This document shows positions 10,801-21,890 of a DNA stretch of 64,000 nt, in pieces. The notes under the pieces are model-generated. The model searched no databases, was not told the origin of the DNA, and saw nothing but the letters and a program-made list of their open reading frames with translations. The translations under genes were made by a program, and so were the position numbers. Within the stretch, counting starts at the first letter, position 1. Each line of letters starts with the position of its first letter. This DNA comes from Botryotinia globosa (taxonomy: Eukaryota > Ascomycota > Leotiomycetes > Helotiales > Sclerotiniaceae): the NCBI GenBank assembly GCA_014898425.1, contig RCSZ01000020.1, positions 124,001 to 188,000 on the forward strand, given 5' to 3'.

Positions 10801-12297
10801 GGTCTTGAAAGATTCAGTACAGAAAGTGCACTGAAAGGTTCTCGCGGGACCTGCAGCTATGACCTTTGCTGCTTTGGGTGCTTGTCGACGACGACGGCGT
10901 CTACCCTTATTTCCGAAAGAGCCAAAGGAACCAAATGACCCACGAGATTTATGAGAGTATGCCGAAGCAAATGAACCGGCACTAGAATGAGAAGTGCCCA
11001 AACTACTTGCCGATGACACATTATACAGGGATCGATTCGACCCATCATCAGCGTAACTCGTGTATGGACTGTCCAGACCAGAGCTAAAACTAGAAGCTGT
11101 GACGGCCTTGGCGATAGCTGTTTGGGAAGCAGGTTCATGTTCGGGTGGAGAGTGCTTCCAACGTTCCAAAGGATTCATATGTTCCAAAGCAGGAGTACCT
11201 TTCCTTGGAATGTCCATTGCATTTGCATAATTACCCACAGTTGGTGGGGTAACCGTTGCCCTAGTCTTTCCTCTACGGCGTGCATTGGCAAGCCAATTTG
11301 TGATTTGTGTTTTGTTCAGTCCCGTTTTGGACATCAGAATATCCCTCTCTGAGTCAGTTGGATATGGATGACGATGATGTAATCCCAACCAGTCCTTAAG
11401 AGTTCGTACCGACTGTCTTGAGAATCTCGCACCGACTTTGGGACTATTGTCTCCAGCATCTGACTTGAGATTTTCTGTCGAAGTTTGAAGAGCTGGCAGA
11501 TCCGTTGAAGAGTTGTTTTGAGATACAGGGCCAGAGTTGTATCCTTCGAATGGTGATGTAGGTGATGTGAGAGAATTGCTTCGAGGTTCGCCTTCTGCCA
11601 CCTTCCAAGAATCACTGTATCTGACCAAACTACAAAGTCGACCCGACACCGAGCAACTTTGACAAGCGAGACTCTCCCCGTCTCCTAATCCTGAGCACGG
11701 CTGGGCTAATGATTTGCAGTCCTCACACTGCTCGGCTGAGGCGATAGATACATCTTCTTTGATACGACAATATCCATGCCTATCAGTAGCACAATCGATC
11801 TTGCCCGAGGCACGATAATCGTACAATATTTTACTCCTGATATTGAGATCTTGTGTCAAGCTGCATGTTCTTGCAAGGGCTACACAGCATGTGCAAGAGC
11901 CCTTACGGAAACCCTCTTTGATAACTTTGCAATGTGTATTTTCTTGTCGACATCGTGAACACGGTTTGATAGGCTCGGACATGCCATCAATCCATCTGGG
12001 AAAATCTTGAAAATCGTGTGCTTCAAGTGTGGTAGTATCAAGTGCCGGCGTAACCACGGCAGTTTCCAAATCTTGAGAGACTTGTTCCTCTGGAGCCGAA
12101 AAATGTTGTAAACAGGTAAAGGAATTCTCATCCCCTTCAGGATCCGCAAAGGCTAGGTCGATATCATAAGGCCCGGCACTTGAAACAGTATTGAGATGAC
12201 TAATATCATAATCGAATTGATCAGTGGTCGGAGGGGTGGCCGCGTGAGTGGCATCATCAAAATTGAAGAACTCATCCATTTCGTCAATTGTGGTCAT
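7861..12297 (-). CDS. Homeodomain plus C2H2 zinc-finger regulator with repeated CENP-B/Tc5-like HTH modules
   Basis: Three exons (12297-10335, 10276-9093, 9039-7861) give 1441 residues with intact phase. Cys-rich segments lie at residues about 113-147 and 191-223. A TALE-like homeodomain spans about 293-347, with helix 3 reading ITNWLANARRRGK; the WxNxR residues are present. A C2H2 finger starts at Cys490 (CTFC-X12-H-X4-H), and further Cys/His-rich fingers follow up to about 630. The C-terminal half holds about five copies of a module of about 60 residues with the pattern (T/S)D-x-EL-x3-AR-x-I...W-x2-F-x3-GL. I read these as degenerate CENP-B/Tc5-transposase-type helix-turn-helix units. The protein is therefore very likely a nuclear DNA-binding factor. 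Target genes are unknown. The tail is Gln/Asn/acidic, as in activation regions. The start is the only ATG that opens the long first exon. Confidence 0.85.
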
Positions 12298-13360
12298 CTA
12301 GAGGGCGTGAGGGCCGTTTGGATGAAAGTGTAATGAATGAATGATATGTATGATATGTACGACTCAATTGAGTAGGTGGGACGCGGGGAATGTACTCTGG
12401 TAGAGAAACAACCCACTATCCTGTGCAGAACTGTCTACAGTAGGTAGTTTGATTGAGTCAGGCGAGCGAAAATGAAGATATTGATAAGAAAGAGTCCAAG
12501 AAAGGGCGTCGAAAAGAAAGGAAAAGAAAGGAAAAGATGATTAATCCCTGGGTATATATTGTTCACCAGATGCAGATGCAGATGATGAAGGAATGAAGGA
12601 ATGAAAGAACGCATGATCAAATAGAAAACATATCCAAAAGCTGATAGATACAATAGTCAGTAGTCACCTTACCCTCCTCCCCTTCTCTGGAACAGTCACA
12701 GTCACAGTCATGTCCATGGATGAATTTGTTATCCAGGTTATCGTCAATCCTTGTCGGAAAATGTCGATAACGCGCCCTTTGACAACCATTTCTGATCTTA
12801 GCTTAGTCAGTCCACAAATCCATGATGCATCCCATCACCACCAAGCCAATTGCAACCAACTCCAACTCTCCAGCACGCCGACATCGCACTTCCCCTTCCC
12901 CCATCCCCATCCGCACTCCCCACTCTCCACTCCATCCTAGAATCTGCACCGATATATCTGCAGAGGACTGAGAGTGTGAGAGGAGGGAGCAAGCAGCTGA
13001 GGCCGATGTAGGTATACGACCCAAAAATATACAACTCTAATATGTACTCGACACACTAGCAAGTATATCAGCCTCTATAAACCATACAATCCATTCTTTT
13101 GTTTTCACTTCCACTAAAAAGAGAGAAGGCTCGTTTACACCCTCCTACTTTTACAAATGGGAATGATTTATACTCTTTATTACACACGTGCTATTACACC
13201 TCAATAATTTAATACTAAGTATAGCATCCATGATAGCGAGAGCATAACAACCTTTTCCCGCCGCAGTCCTTGGCGATCACTTACTTAGCTACCTAGGTAC
13301 TCATGAGGTAGCTACTTATACACTTATACACACAAACATAGCATTATATACCCAGCCCAT

Positions 13361-13439
13361 CTACACTACACTACACTACACTACACTACACTACACTACA
13401 CTACACTACACTACACTACACTACACTACACTACACTAC
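13361..13439. repeat. (CTACA)n microsatellite, about 16 units
   Basis: A near-perfect pentanucleotide array of about 79 bp. It sits in the intergenic region between the homeodomain gene and the RS-tail membrane protein. Confidence 0.95.
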
Positions 13440-13704
13440 CTACCTACCCAGCACACGAAATTACCCACAAATCACAGCCTATTTATTTATTCATTGTCTG
13501 CAGATACCTACCTACCCTACAAGAGTTGAGAGGAATACAAACACTTTCATAGACCGATAGCTTTTCTCGATGCTTCATCTGGAGATGGGGAAATTGATAG
13601 AATCTCGTTGTTCATACTCTATATACTACATACTACATACAGTTTTCCTCCATGCATCATGCATCATGATCATGATCATTTCCCTTATATGTGATCGTTT
13701 CATG

Positions 13705-13740
13705 CCATCCATATCCATATCCATATCCATATCCATATCC
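13705..13740. repeat. (CATATC)n microsatellite
   Basis: About six tandem CATATC/CCATAT units, followed by a short CAGC repeat. Confidence 0.9.
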
Positions 13741-14035
13741 AGCCAGCCAGTCAGCACCGTGTAAGTAAATTCATCCACCCGTAAAATTTCATACACGGAA
13801 AAGGAAGGGAACTCAAAGAGCCACCGCCGCGCGAAATCATAATTTGCGGTTCAAAATAAAATGAGGTCCTCTATGCGTAGGACTGTCGGAAAAAAGTAGT
13901 CGAAAGGTTTGCGCTCCGTAATTATATTAATGCCTAGGAAATTTCTCCATCTCCCTAGATATCCCCGCCATTACTCCAAACCTCCCATCTCAATCTCCAA
14001 TCGCAACTCCAGTGTTTCTCTCACAACCTTGGGTA

Positions 14036-14929
14036 TTATCTTCTCCTTTCACCTCTTCGTCCTTCTCCACCAACGACTCCCCCAAAGCTCAAGGGGTCTA
14101 CGGTTCTGAATCCACTGTCTGGCTCCGCCCGCTCCCCACGCTCCCCACGCTCCCTCCTCTCCCTCTTACTCTTCGACCTCCTCGGTGGGTCGTGTTCTTC
14201 AATGACCACGACTTCATCACTACCCCCACCGCTTGAACTAGGACTTCTCTCCCTACTCCTTCTCACTTCTCTCCTCTCTTCAACAATTACTCTCTCTACA
14301 GGTGGAGGAGACCTCCTCGTTTCTTGTCGCACCTCCTCTCTCACCACTCTAACCGGGGCCGGACTTCGACTGCGTTGACGCCTAATCTCCACTTTCTCGG
14401 TTGTGCTCACTCGTCGACTATGCGGTCTCGAACTCCGGCGCGAATTATGTGATCTCCGCCTGACGTTCTCAGTGAACGTTACATCTTCGGTAACTGTAGA
14501 TTGCGCAGATCGACGACGTCCCAATGTGCAACATGTATACAAGAGCCAGAGAAGTAGTAGAAGGCCTGCCACCGAACCCAAAACTATGCCAACGATTGTG
14601 CCAGGCGAAGGAGAATTGTTTTGTTGTCCGTATGTAGTCGGAATTATACTTGGGTTGCTACTCGTCGTTTGTCGCGAGATTAGGCGAGTCAAGAGTTTTG
14701 CCAATTCTGAAGGAGAAGATAATTGAACATTTCTCGGGTGGAAAATTGTAGAGATTGGCTGTAAAATTGTCGTTGTCCTCGAGGTTAACGAAGCCGAATG
14801 CGCAACATCCCTTGAGAATAGTGAAACTCTCGAGAATCGAGAAAATGGAATGGGTGCCATATTTGATGATGAACCTGCGAGCGATATGACGCTCGAGGCG
14901 TAGAGGAGACTTCTCGAATTTATTCCCAA
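14036..14929 (-). CDS. Single-pass membrane protein with Arg/Ser/Glu-rich cytoplasmic tail
   Basis: One exon, 297 residues. The N-terminal part (about 1-105) is Ser/Thr-rich. Just after GQQNNSPSPGTIVGIVLGS comes one clear transmembrane helix (about residues 110-132, VAGLLLLLWLLYTCCTL). The remainder is strongly basic and mixed-charge with many RS, RR and EE dipeptides, ending in a Gly/Arg-rich tail. A Ser/Thr-rich ectodomain, one membrane helix and a charged tail is a common layout for uncharacterised ascomycete surface proteins. A second ATG (residue 24) is an alternative start. I do not recognise a named family and assign no function. Low-complexity codon runs on the opposite strand explain overlapping open frames there. 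Confidence 0.65.
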   Translation of the reverse strand: MGINSRSLLYASSVISLAGSSSNMAPIPFSRFSRVSLFSRDVAHSASLTSRTTTILQPISTIFHPRNVQLSSPSELAKLLTRLISRQTTSSNPSIIPTTYGQQNNSPSPGTIVGIVLGSVAGLLLLLWLLYTCCTLGRRRSAQSTVTEDVTFTENVRRRSHNSRRSSRPHSRRVSTTEKVEIRRQRSRSPAPVRVVREEVRQETRRSPPPVERVIVEERREVRRSRERSPSSSGGGSDEVVVIEEHDPPRRSKSKRERRERGERGERAEPDSGFRTVDPLSFGGVVGGEGRRGERRR

Positions 14930-15667
14930 ACTATGCGCCCGAAGTGTGATGTGTTTTCATGTGCTTGCGTGTTGATGCCCTGATTGATTGTTGACGACTG
15001 AGCTGTGCTGGGTAAAGATGCTGGTCTACGCTTGACGGGGTGATACGATACGATAAATTGAATTCGAGTGGAGGGGTGATGGTTGAATTTGATAAGCTGA
15101 TTCTTGAAGATGGAATTATGGGGTGGGTGGATGGATGGATGGGTGAATAGCAGAATAACGAACGAATGGAGGAACTAGGAATGAGGAATGATTGACTGGA
15201 GATATCCCAAATGAAGATATATTATGTGAAGGGAAGAAAAAGGGAGAGAGGAAAGAAGATGGAGAAAGTTGGAAAGGAGTTGGATGTGAGAGTATGAGCC
15301 AAAAGTAGATTTTATCCCATTCCGAGGATTCCTTCAAACTATCTATCCCATACATATCATATCATACATACCGAGCATACTGGCACCTGTCAACGAACGC
15401 TCATGCATCCGTTTTCTGTACCTATCTACCTAGTAGTTCTCATCGCTTGCGCGTAGCTCTACACGTTTGGCTTGCGCAATCTAGAACAACATGAACAAGA
15501 ACTCTCTGGGGAAACAGGTACGAGGCGGACTTTTCCGCTTTTCTGGTAATCTTACTAATCATCATCTGTGAGTGGTTGATAATCAAGATGGCTGGAAGTG
15601 ATGATATGGGAAAAAGCAAGAGGCTGGGATGGGATTCTCTTGTATTGAGGGGTTGAGGGATGAGGGT

Positions 15668-15773
15668 AATAAAGATATAAAGATATAAAGATATAAAGAT
15701 ATAAAGATATAAAGATATAAAGATATAAAGATATAAAGATATAAAGATATAAAGATATAAAGATATAAAGATA
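15668..15773. repeat. Octanucleotide microsatellite (AGATATAA)n, about 13 units
   Basis: An almost perfect 8-bp tandem array of about 106 bp. Read on the minus strand it encodes an artificial Leu-Tyr-Ile-Phe-Ser-type repeat. Confidence 0.95.
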
Positions 15774-15976
15774 AATCTCATCTCTGTATATCCATAATAC
15801 TCTGTGCATCAAAATTGATTCACCTTGCAGTTAGTTGCCCCTCCACGGTGGAGAGAAAGTTAGAAAATCTTTCCTCTCTCTCTCTACCACCGACGTATCA
15901 CAACATGTAATATGGGCTCCACCAGATAATAAAAATACCATGGCCATGAGCTATGGACAACAAATGCTAACAACAA

Positions 15977-16023
<47 letters not shown>
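15977..16023. repeat. (ATC)n trinucleotide microsatellite
   Basis: About 15 uninterrupted ATC units in non-coding sequence upstream of the CYSTM gene. Confidence 0.95.
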
Positions 16024-16126
16024 CGTCCCTTCTCTTGACATTTTACATTGAACTTTTCAACAAGAAGCGTGTGTGTCGTCTCTCATGAGATACTACCTAG
16101 GTAGGTAGATGTACTCGATTGAATCG

Positions 16127-16191
16127 CTGGTACGAGGCTGGCACGAGGCTGGCACGAGGCTGGCACGAGGCTGGCACGAGGCTGGCACGAG
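16127..16191. repeat. 11-bp tandem repeat GGCTGGCACGA, about 6 units
   Basis: About six head-to-tail units, the first with one substitution (GGTACGA). There are no spacers, so this is a minisatellite and not a CRISPR. Confidence 0.95.
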
Positions 16192-16599
16192 GGAGGATAG
16201 TCGGTTGGTATTATGATCTTGTGCTAAGCCACTATCAAAGGCCAAGTTTGCGACAATAAATGTATGATCTTAACGAAATATGAAAATCCCAGAAATTCCG
16301 AATACCAAGCATTTCTTTTCTTTTCTTTTCTTTTCATTTCATTTCCTTTCTTTGTTTCCTTCTCATTTCCATTTTCATCTTCATTTAATGCCCAAATCGC
16401 AAAGGTAATCTCTACGACCTCGATAACTTCGTTTTCATCTCCTCTTTCTTTCAATCGGCGTTCTTGTCATCAAATACGGTTGTGGTTGTCTTCATAACCT
16501 TGGAATCCAAAGACTTCACATCACCATCCGACAGTTTCCGAGAATTACATTACCACACCAACATCAACGTCGCATTCAATCTACAAAAACTCAATCAAA

Positions 16600-16983
16600 A
16601 TGTCGAAGAAATACGAAGAAGGTCCTCCACCTCCAGCATATGGTTCGGATGGTCCTAGTCAAAATTCCGCACCCATCCCCCCTCAAGCAGCATATATGCA
16701 TCCTGCTCCCTCGCCTCAACCTCAATATCAACAGCCTTATCAACAACCATACCCGCAACAAGGCCAACAATACCCTCAACAAGGATACCCACCACAAGGA
16801 GGATACTATGCGCCAGGTCCGCAGATGGGATATCAGCAACAACCTCCATATGGATACCAACAACAACCTTATGGATATCAACAGGGGTATGGTCAACAGC
16901 AGAGAGGTTCATCTACCGACGGCTTTTTGGGGGCTTGTCTAGGAGCTATGGCTTGTTGTTGTTGTTTGGATTTATTGTTTTAG
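16600..16983 (+). CDS. Small Pro/Gln/Tyr-rich protein with C-terminal cysteine-rich membrane (CYSTM-type) segment
   Basis: One exon, 127 residues. After MSKKYEEGPPPPAYG the protein is a Pro/Gln/Tyr/Gly low-complexity region (about 20-100). It ends in a hydrophobic cysteine cluster, GFLGACLGAMACCCCLDLLF. This is the layout of CYSTM-module proteins, small tail-anchored membrane proteins that are usually linked to stress tolerance. The PPPAYG motif resembles a PY motif (PPxY-like) that can bind WW domains of Nedd4/Rsp5-type ligases. The start is a good Kozak-like context (AAAATGTC) directly before the conserved MSKKY. The Gln/Tyr/Pro run is in frame and not an assembly artefact. Confidence 0.85.
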   Translation: MSKKYEEGPPPPAYGSDGPSQNSAPIPPQAAYMHPAPSPQPQYQQPYQQPYPQQGQQYPQQGYPPQGGYYAPGPQMGYQQQPPYGYQQQPYGYQQGYGQQQRGSSTDGFLGACLGAMACCCCLDLLF

Positions 16984-17420
16984 GGGATATTTGTATGAAG
17001 AGAATGGGAGGGGGATTGAGTGGAACGGTTAGGTCGTTTACGTTTGGCAGTAGATTGATTGAGGAGGCAGGCATACTGCAGCACAGATTCGACAATGGAA
17101 ATGAAGTAGACATATACGATTGGGAGTATCTCGAGGACCAGGCAGGCATATTCAACATCCACTATTCCAAAATCGGATGGGAGTTCTGTACAACTATATA
17201 ATCGGCGTATTGGGCTGGCTGGACGTGTCTTGGAAGCATACTGTATGCAATGGGTACAAGGGATTCAGGTGTATGGATGGGGCTATTTATCAAATGCAAA
17301 GGAGTTTTGGGTGGCTATAGTCTGTCTGGGTATCGAAGGACATGGGTTCTCAATTTTATATCTTTCTAAATCAAACACTTTGCCCAATTCTTAGAAGAAG
17401 GTATATTTCCATGCCCTAAT

Positions 17421-17466
17421 ATTCTGCCTCCACGGCAGTGGCTCCCAGAGGGCCAGCGGAGCGTCA
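17421..17466. repeat. Dispersed GC-rich hairpin repeat B, copy 2
   Basis: Same orientation as copy 1 at 7593-7638, with one mismatch in 46 bp (ATTCT versus ATTCG at the fifth base). Confidence 0.85.
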
Positions 17467-17523
17467 TTCTCTTTATGAATATAATTGTAATCAACTTTCG
17501 ATTGAATGAACAATTATATTACT

Positions 17524-17569
17524 ATTATGGGGGCAAGCCCCCAAACCCCCATAGCTCGCTACGCTCGAA
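17524..17569. repeat. Dispersed GC-rich hairpin repeat A, copy 2
   Basis: Same orientation as copy 1 at 7499-7544, with one mismatch (GCTACGCTCG versus GCTGCGCTCG). It lies 57 bp after repeat B. Confidence 0.85.
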
Positions 17570-18320
17570 TGTAACGTACTGTATATGGTTTCTGTTGTAT
17601 GGACTTATATACATACATACCTGCCTAGATAGGTAAATACTACCATCTAATCCGATGATTCTGTACACTGGTGGTAGTTAAATCAATCTCATCCATTGGG
17701 ACACTATTGAATTTGATAAATCCAATTAAACCCTTCTAATACATTATTTAGATGGCTACTCCGTACTCGTATTTCCTTATATATACTCCGTATATCATCC
17801 AAAAGCAAATAAGCAAAACCTTATAAAATCTATAAATATATTATAATCCAATTTTCGGCCGAGATATGATATAGAGAGATGGGACTTTTCAGAATTCCAC
17901 TTCTGGTCCCTGCCAAGTCTGCCTTGGCTTGCTTTACCCAATCAGAAGTTTCGTCGACCATGTGCCGCACCACAGCCTTGTGCTGAGGTATTTCATTTCC
18001 ATTTCCATCCATTCTTTACATTACATCAGTCGGGTTGTCATGATTCCTTCGAGAACAATTAAATCCTGATTTCGAAAACTTCCTCTTAATGTTTATATCA
18101 TAACTCTTTCGTTTTCCTCCAGACTTTTAATATCCAACATCCATCTCACTGTCGTTCTCGCGCTTCGAATTCGTTGTGACACCCAGCATACATCAAGTGA
18201 ATCATTTAGGCAATATACTGGCCCCACCTTCAACAAGTATTCCTTCTGTTTTCTTGGCTACTACATATAATCTCGCGTCTATCCAAGGTCTGAAAGGTTA
18301 CTACAATTGTATCGCACATC

Positions 18321-20913
18321 ATGGCCGATGTTGAAGAACCACAGTTTACCACCCTCGCGCAACGTATTGCTGCATTGAAGCAACAACAGGCGGGGGACTC
18401 TGCCCCTCCGAATAATAGTTTGATAGTAGCCAAACGGCCTCCACCACCTCCTATTCCAAGTTCCGATAGACCTCCTCTTCCTACAAGACCAAAGACTGCC
18501 AACAATCCCCCAATTGTCACATATGGTTCTTCTATTAGCCAGAAACCTTTCAATGAGCCACTTGGCACAAAAGCCAACTCGAATTCAGTCAATGGCAATG
18601 CCCCAGTTAATAATTCCAAAAGTCCTGCTCTGCCAGCTCGAAATGCACCTCCTCCATTACCCACGAGAAAAGCCTCAACTCCAAATCTGCCACCAAGAAG
18701 AGCATCTACTTCTACACAATTGGCAAGGAGAGATTCGGGGGACTCGACCATTTCACAAATGTCTACGGTCTCGGCCATGTCATTGAATAGTTATGGCAGA
18801 CCTGCATCTTCAATAACATCTGTAGGATCAAAAGATGGAAGAATGCTACCTCCTCCCTTGGATATGGCGAAACTTCCACCTCTGCCACCTTCAAGAAGAG
18901 AGTTACAAGAGAAGGCAAGGTTAGAGCAGAAGGCTAAATTTCCTCTCGTATCTGTAAGTATTTCTAGTACTATTTCTAGTCTTGGTTTTGGGCGGGCGAT
19001 CTCATCATCAAAGTTTCTTCTATTTCAGGTTGGACGTAGAATTCCAGGCATATTCATCTCAACTTTTCTCCCAGCTCCGAACCTCTTTATAATCACAAAT
19101 TTAACACTTTTCAAAACAGACCAAGTCAGCTCCAGTTATTCTCAAACAGCCTCCAGTCGTTGAACGTGAATTGCCACCCAAACTGCCATCAAGATCAAAT
19201 GGCCCACCCAAAATGCCTCCTAGACCCATTGCAAATGTAGAAAATGAGAATCCAGTCTCTCTACCACCGCGAAGATTACCACCTCCATCATCCCATACTC
19301 GTTCTGTTCTATCACTTGGATTTGGTAACAAATCTACCGAGACACCAAACCCATCACCAGGACCAACACCTACATACAATAGGCCACCCGGTCCTGCTGT
19401 TGAAGAATTAAATGCTAATAATTTTGATGGTATTATTCTCTCCGGAAAATTTGCTCTTGTGGACTTTTATGCTCCATATTGCAAGTATTGTGTCGAATTG
19501 GATCCACATTATAAACAGCTTGCCGAGGATTTTGCATTTGCTTCTGACAGAATTGTGATTGCAAAAGTTGATGTTGATGCACATAAATCATTCTTGGCAA
19601 GGTATGGTATTGAAGGATATCCGACCATCATGTTCTTTGACGGAAATGGAGATAATCCGGAAAAGTATCAATATATGAGAGAAACGGACGCTATGACAAA
19701 GTTCTTGACTGAGAAGACTGGAATCTCGCCATCTGATGCACCAAAACCTGGGGGAGGAGTGCCACCACCTGTTAACCTTCGATCCAAGCCAACATCGGCT
19801 CAAGTCAAAGCTGTAAGTGCTGCTCCAACTACCTTATCTCCTCCGTCACAGGGCTGCCTTTTATGTCGAGACTTTTCTGGTCCGGATCAAATTGCATCAA
19901 AATATTCACGGGAATTCCTTCCAAGGTCCCCTGATAATACAGGATATCTTGCTGATGTTCTTTGTCGCCCTTTCAGCTCGCCCACTGATAAAGCTCGTGC
20001 TATCTTCGTTTGGCTTCATCATAACATCGCTTATGATACTGGTGCTTTTTTCGGGAACCGAGTCCAAAATGTTACACCTGCCGATACTATCAAAACTGGA
20101 TTAGCTGTCTGTGGTGGATATGCTGGTCTCTTCACAGCTATTGCACTTAAAGCAGGACTCGAAGCTATCATGGTAACTGGTCACGGAAAAGGCTTTGGTT
20201 ATACACCTCTAAAACCAGGAGAATCGTGTCCACCACCTAATCCTGGTGGTCATGCTTGGAATGCAGTACGTATCGATGGAGGGGAATGGAAGCTAATGGA
20301 CGCTTGCTGGGGTTCCGGACAATTAGGAGATGATCAAATGTACAACAAAAATTTGATCTCTTCCTACTTCACCATGTCGAATGAAGAATTTGGCCTCAAG
20401 CATTTTCCAGCCAACAAGTCACATTTCTTCAGAAATGATAAAAGGGTTTTGACGTGGGAAGAATATTTCATTGGAAATATTGGTGGTGAACCATTACAGA
20501 TTTTCGGTTCTGTAGAAGATCATGGCATCTCACAAACTTCAATCACTCCACCTCAAAAATACATACCATCCTCATCTACATCCAACGAAATGATGCGATT
20601 TCAGTTCTCGAAAGCCTGTGAACATTTCGATTTTGAACGAAATGGTCGTGGAAAACCTTATTGTCTAGTTTTGAAGATAGGAGGAGTCGGTGGAAGAAAT
20701 GATGATATGGTGCCGTTTGATTTTGACGGGTTTTGGTGGTGGGTAGATGTGGGAGTTAAGGAACTAGGTGTCAGAGGTCAGACGATTAGTTTGTATGCGG
20801 TTACGGTTGTTAATGGAGAGGATGCTAGGGGAATGACGAAGAGAGATTATGAGGGGAAGAAGGGGAACTGTGCGATGGGATTTGCAGGGGTTGCGGCGTG
20901 GGAGTTGAGTTGA
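18321..20913 (+). CDS. Proline-rich protein with thioredoxin domain fused to transglutaminase-like (CYK3/kyphoscoliosis-type) domain
   Basis: Two exons (18321-18953 and 19120-20913) give 808 residues. Residues about 30-285 are Pro/Ser-rich with many PPPLPxR-like SH3-binding motifs. Residues about 295-415 form a thioredoxin-fold domain with YAPYCKYCVELDPHYKQLA; the CxxC is at about 330-333, followed by GIEGYPTIMFF with the cis-proline. Residues about 440-808 form a transglutaminase-like domain with the triad in GLAVCGGYAGLF (Cys about 540), GGHAWNAV (His about 588) and KLMDACWG (Asp about 604). The C-terminal half resembles fungal transglutaminase-like proteins related to cytokinesis factor CYK3. 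No signal peptide is seen, so a cytosolic role, possibly at the septum, is inferred. A 39-nt GT..AG segment (19813-19851) between the two domains could be a tiny in-frame intron, but it can equally be coding. Confidence 0.85.
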
Positions 20914-21479
20914 TTTTGTTGATGATAAGGAGGGCAGGGATGGGGATAGGGATATGGGATAGGTTATATATATGATGAGTAGGTGGGTGAGCTGGTGAGC
21001 TTTGGATAAGTTTCCTTATTAGCGATTATTATCTTTTGTTTTTCTTTTTCTCTCGGCTCAGCTCAGCTCAGCTTGGCTTGACTTATGGCGTTATAGGATC
21101 GCGGGTGGAATGGGATACGTATGATGGACAAATCGAGATGGACCACAGCATTCTCGTTACCTATCAATTTTTCATTTCGCATCGTCATAATGCTGCAGAT
21201 ACCCAACACTGCATAGCGTATAGATATATATATATATATATATTGTTCCAGTCTTGATATTATATTGATGAAAATTCGAGATTGATAGATGGATGTGTTT
21301 CTCTTATACTATCTAATTATTTCATAGTTAGTTAATTGATTGATCGGTCGATTGGTTGATCGATCGGTTGATCACTGGTTAGTTATTCATTCACTCGAAT
21401 TAGTGCATATAGCTTTGGATATTGGAGGGAAGGTTGTTTTTTGGGGTTTGGGGTTTGGGGTTTGTGATATTGAGTGAAG

Positions 21480-21890
21480 TAGATGAGATGAGTGAGGTGG
21501 ATGAGGATGTGGATGGGATGGGATAGGGATGGGGATAAGGATTAGAAATAGAGATGAGAATAGGGATTAAGGATAAAGATGGGGATAGTGATAGGATAGA
21601 GATAGGGATAGGTGATAGAAATAAAAATAAGAATAGGGATAAAATAAAATAAAAATAGAATGAAGATAGGGCTAAAAATGCAAATAGAGATAGGAATAAA
21701 AATAAAAATAAAATAAAAATCGGGATAGAAATAAAAATAAAATAAAAATAGAATGAGAATAAAGATAAAAATAAAAATAAAAATAGAATGAGAATAAAGA
21801 TAAGAATAAAATAAAATAAAATAGAATAAGAAATAGAAATAGAGGATAGCGATAGGAATGAAGCTAGAAATAAGGATAGGAATGAGATAG
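21480..21890. repeat. Degenerate purine-biased GATAGG/AAAATA simple-sequence tract
   Basis: About 400 bp almost without C on the plus strand. It is made of imperfect GGGATA, GGAATA, AAAATA and AGAATGA units. The units grade from GGGATA-rich at the left to AAAATA-rich in the middle. Confidence 0.85.

Larger units (their letters stand above)
12298..14035. other. Long intergenic region rich in microsatellites
   Basis: This is the upstream region of the homeodomain gene. It includes A/G-rich and pyrimidine-rich stretches, a (CTACA)n array at 13361-13439 and a (CATATC)n array at about 13705-13740. Several short CCTACCTA/TACCTAGG motifs recur. Small open frames (for example 12710-12940) have low-complexity translations and no family resemblance, so no gene is called. 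Confidence 0.6.
14930..16599. other. Intergenic region with a cluster of four different microsatellites
   Basis: This lies between the RS-tail gene (-) and the CYSTM gene (+), which are divergent, so it should include both promoters. It holds an octanucleotide array (15668-15773), an ATC array (15977-16023), an 11-bp GGCTGGCACGA array (16127-16191) and a TTTTC/TTTCA run (about 16310-16360). The long open frames over the octamer array, such as 15440-15812, only reflect the repeat period. Confidence 0.65.
16984..18320. other. Intergenic region with second hairpin repeat pair
   Basis: This contains the 3' region of the CYSTM gene, hairpin repeats B (17421-17466) and A (17524-17569), AT-rich sequence, and then the promoter of the thioredoxin/transglutaminase gene. 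A 60-codon open frame at 17830-18012 (-) lacks similarity I can recognise and is not called. Confidence 0.6.

Noticed and set aside
15440..15812. Minus-strand open frames encoding Leu-Tyr-Ile-Phe-Ser repeats
   Set aside because: They are produced by the octanucleotide microsatellite, whose three-unit period (24 bp) is free of stops in some frames.
16127..16191. Regular short repeats that could suggest a CRISPR array
   Set aside because: The 11-bp units are directly adjacent with no spacers, and the DNA is a fungal nuclear sequence.
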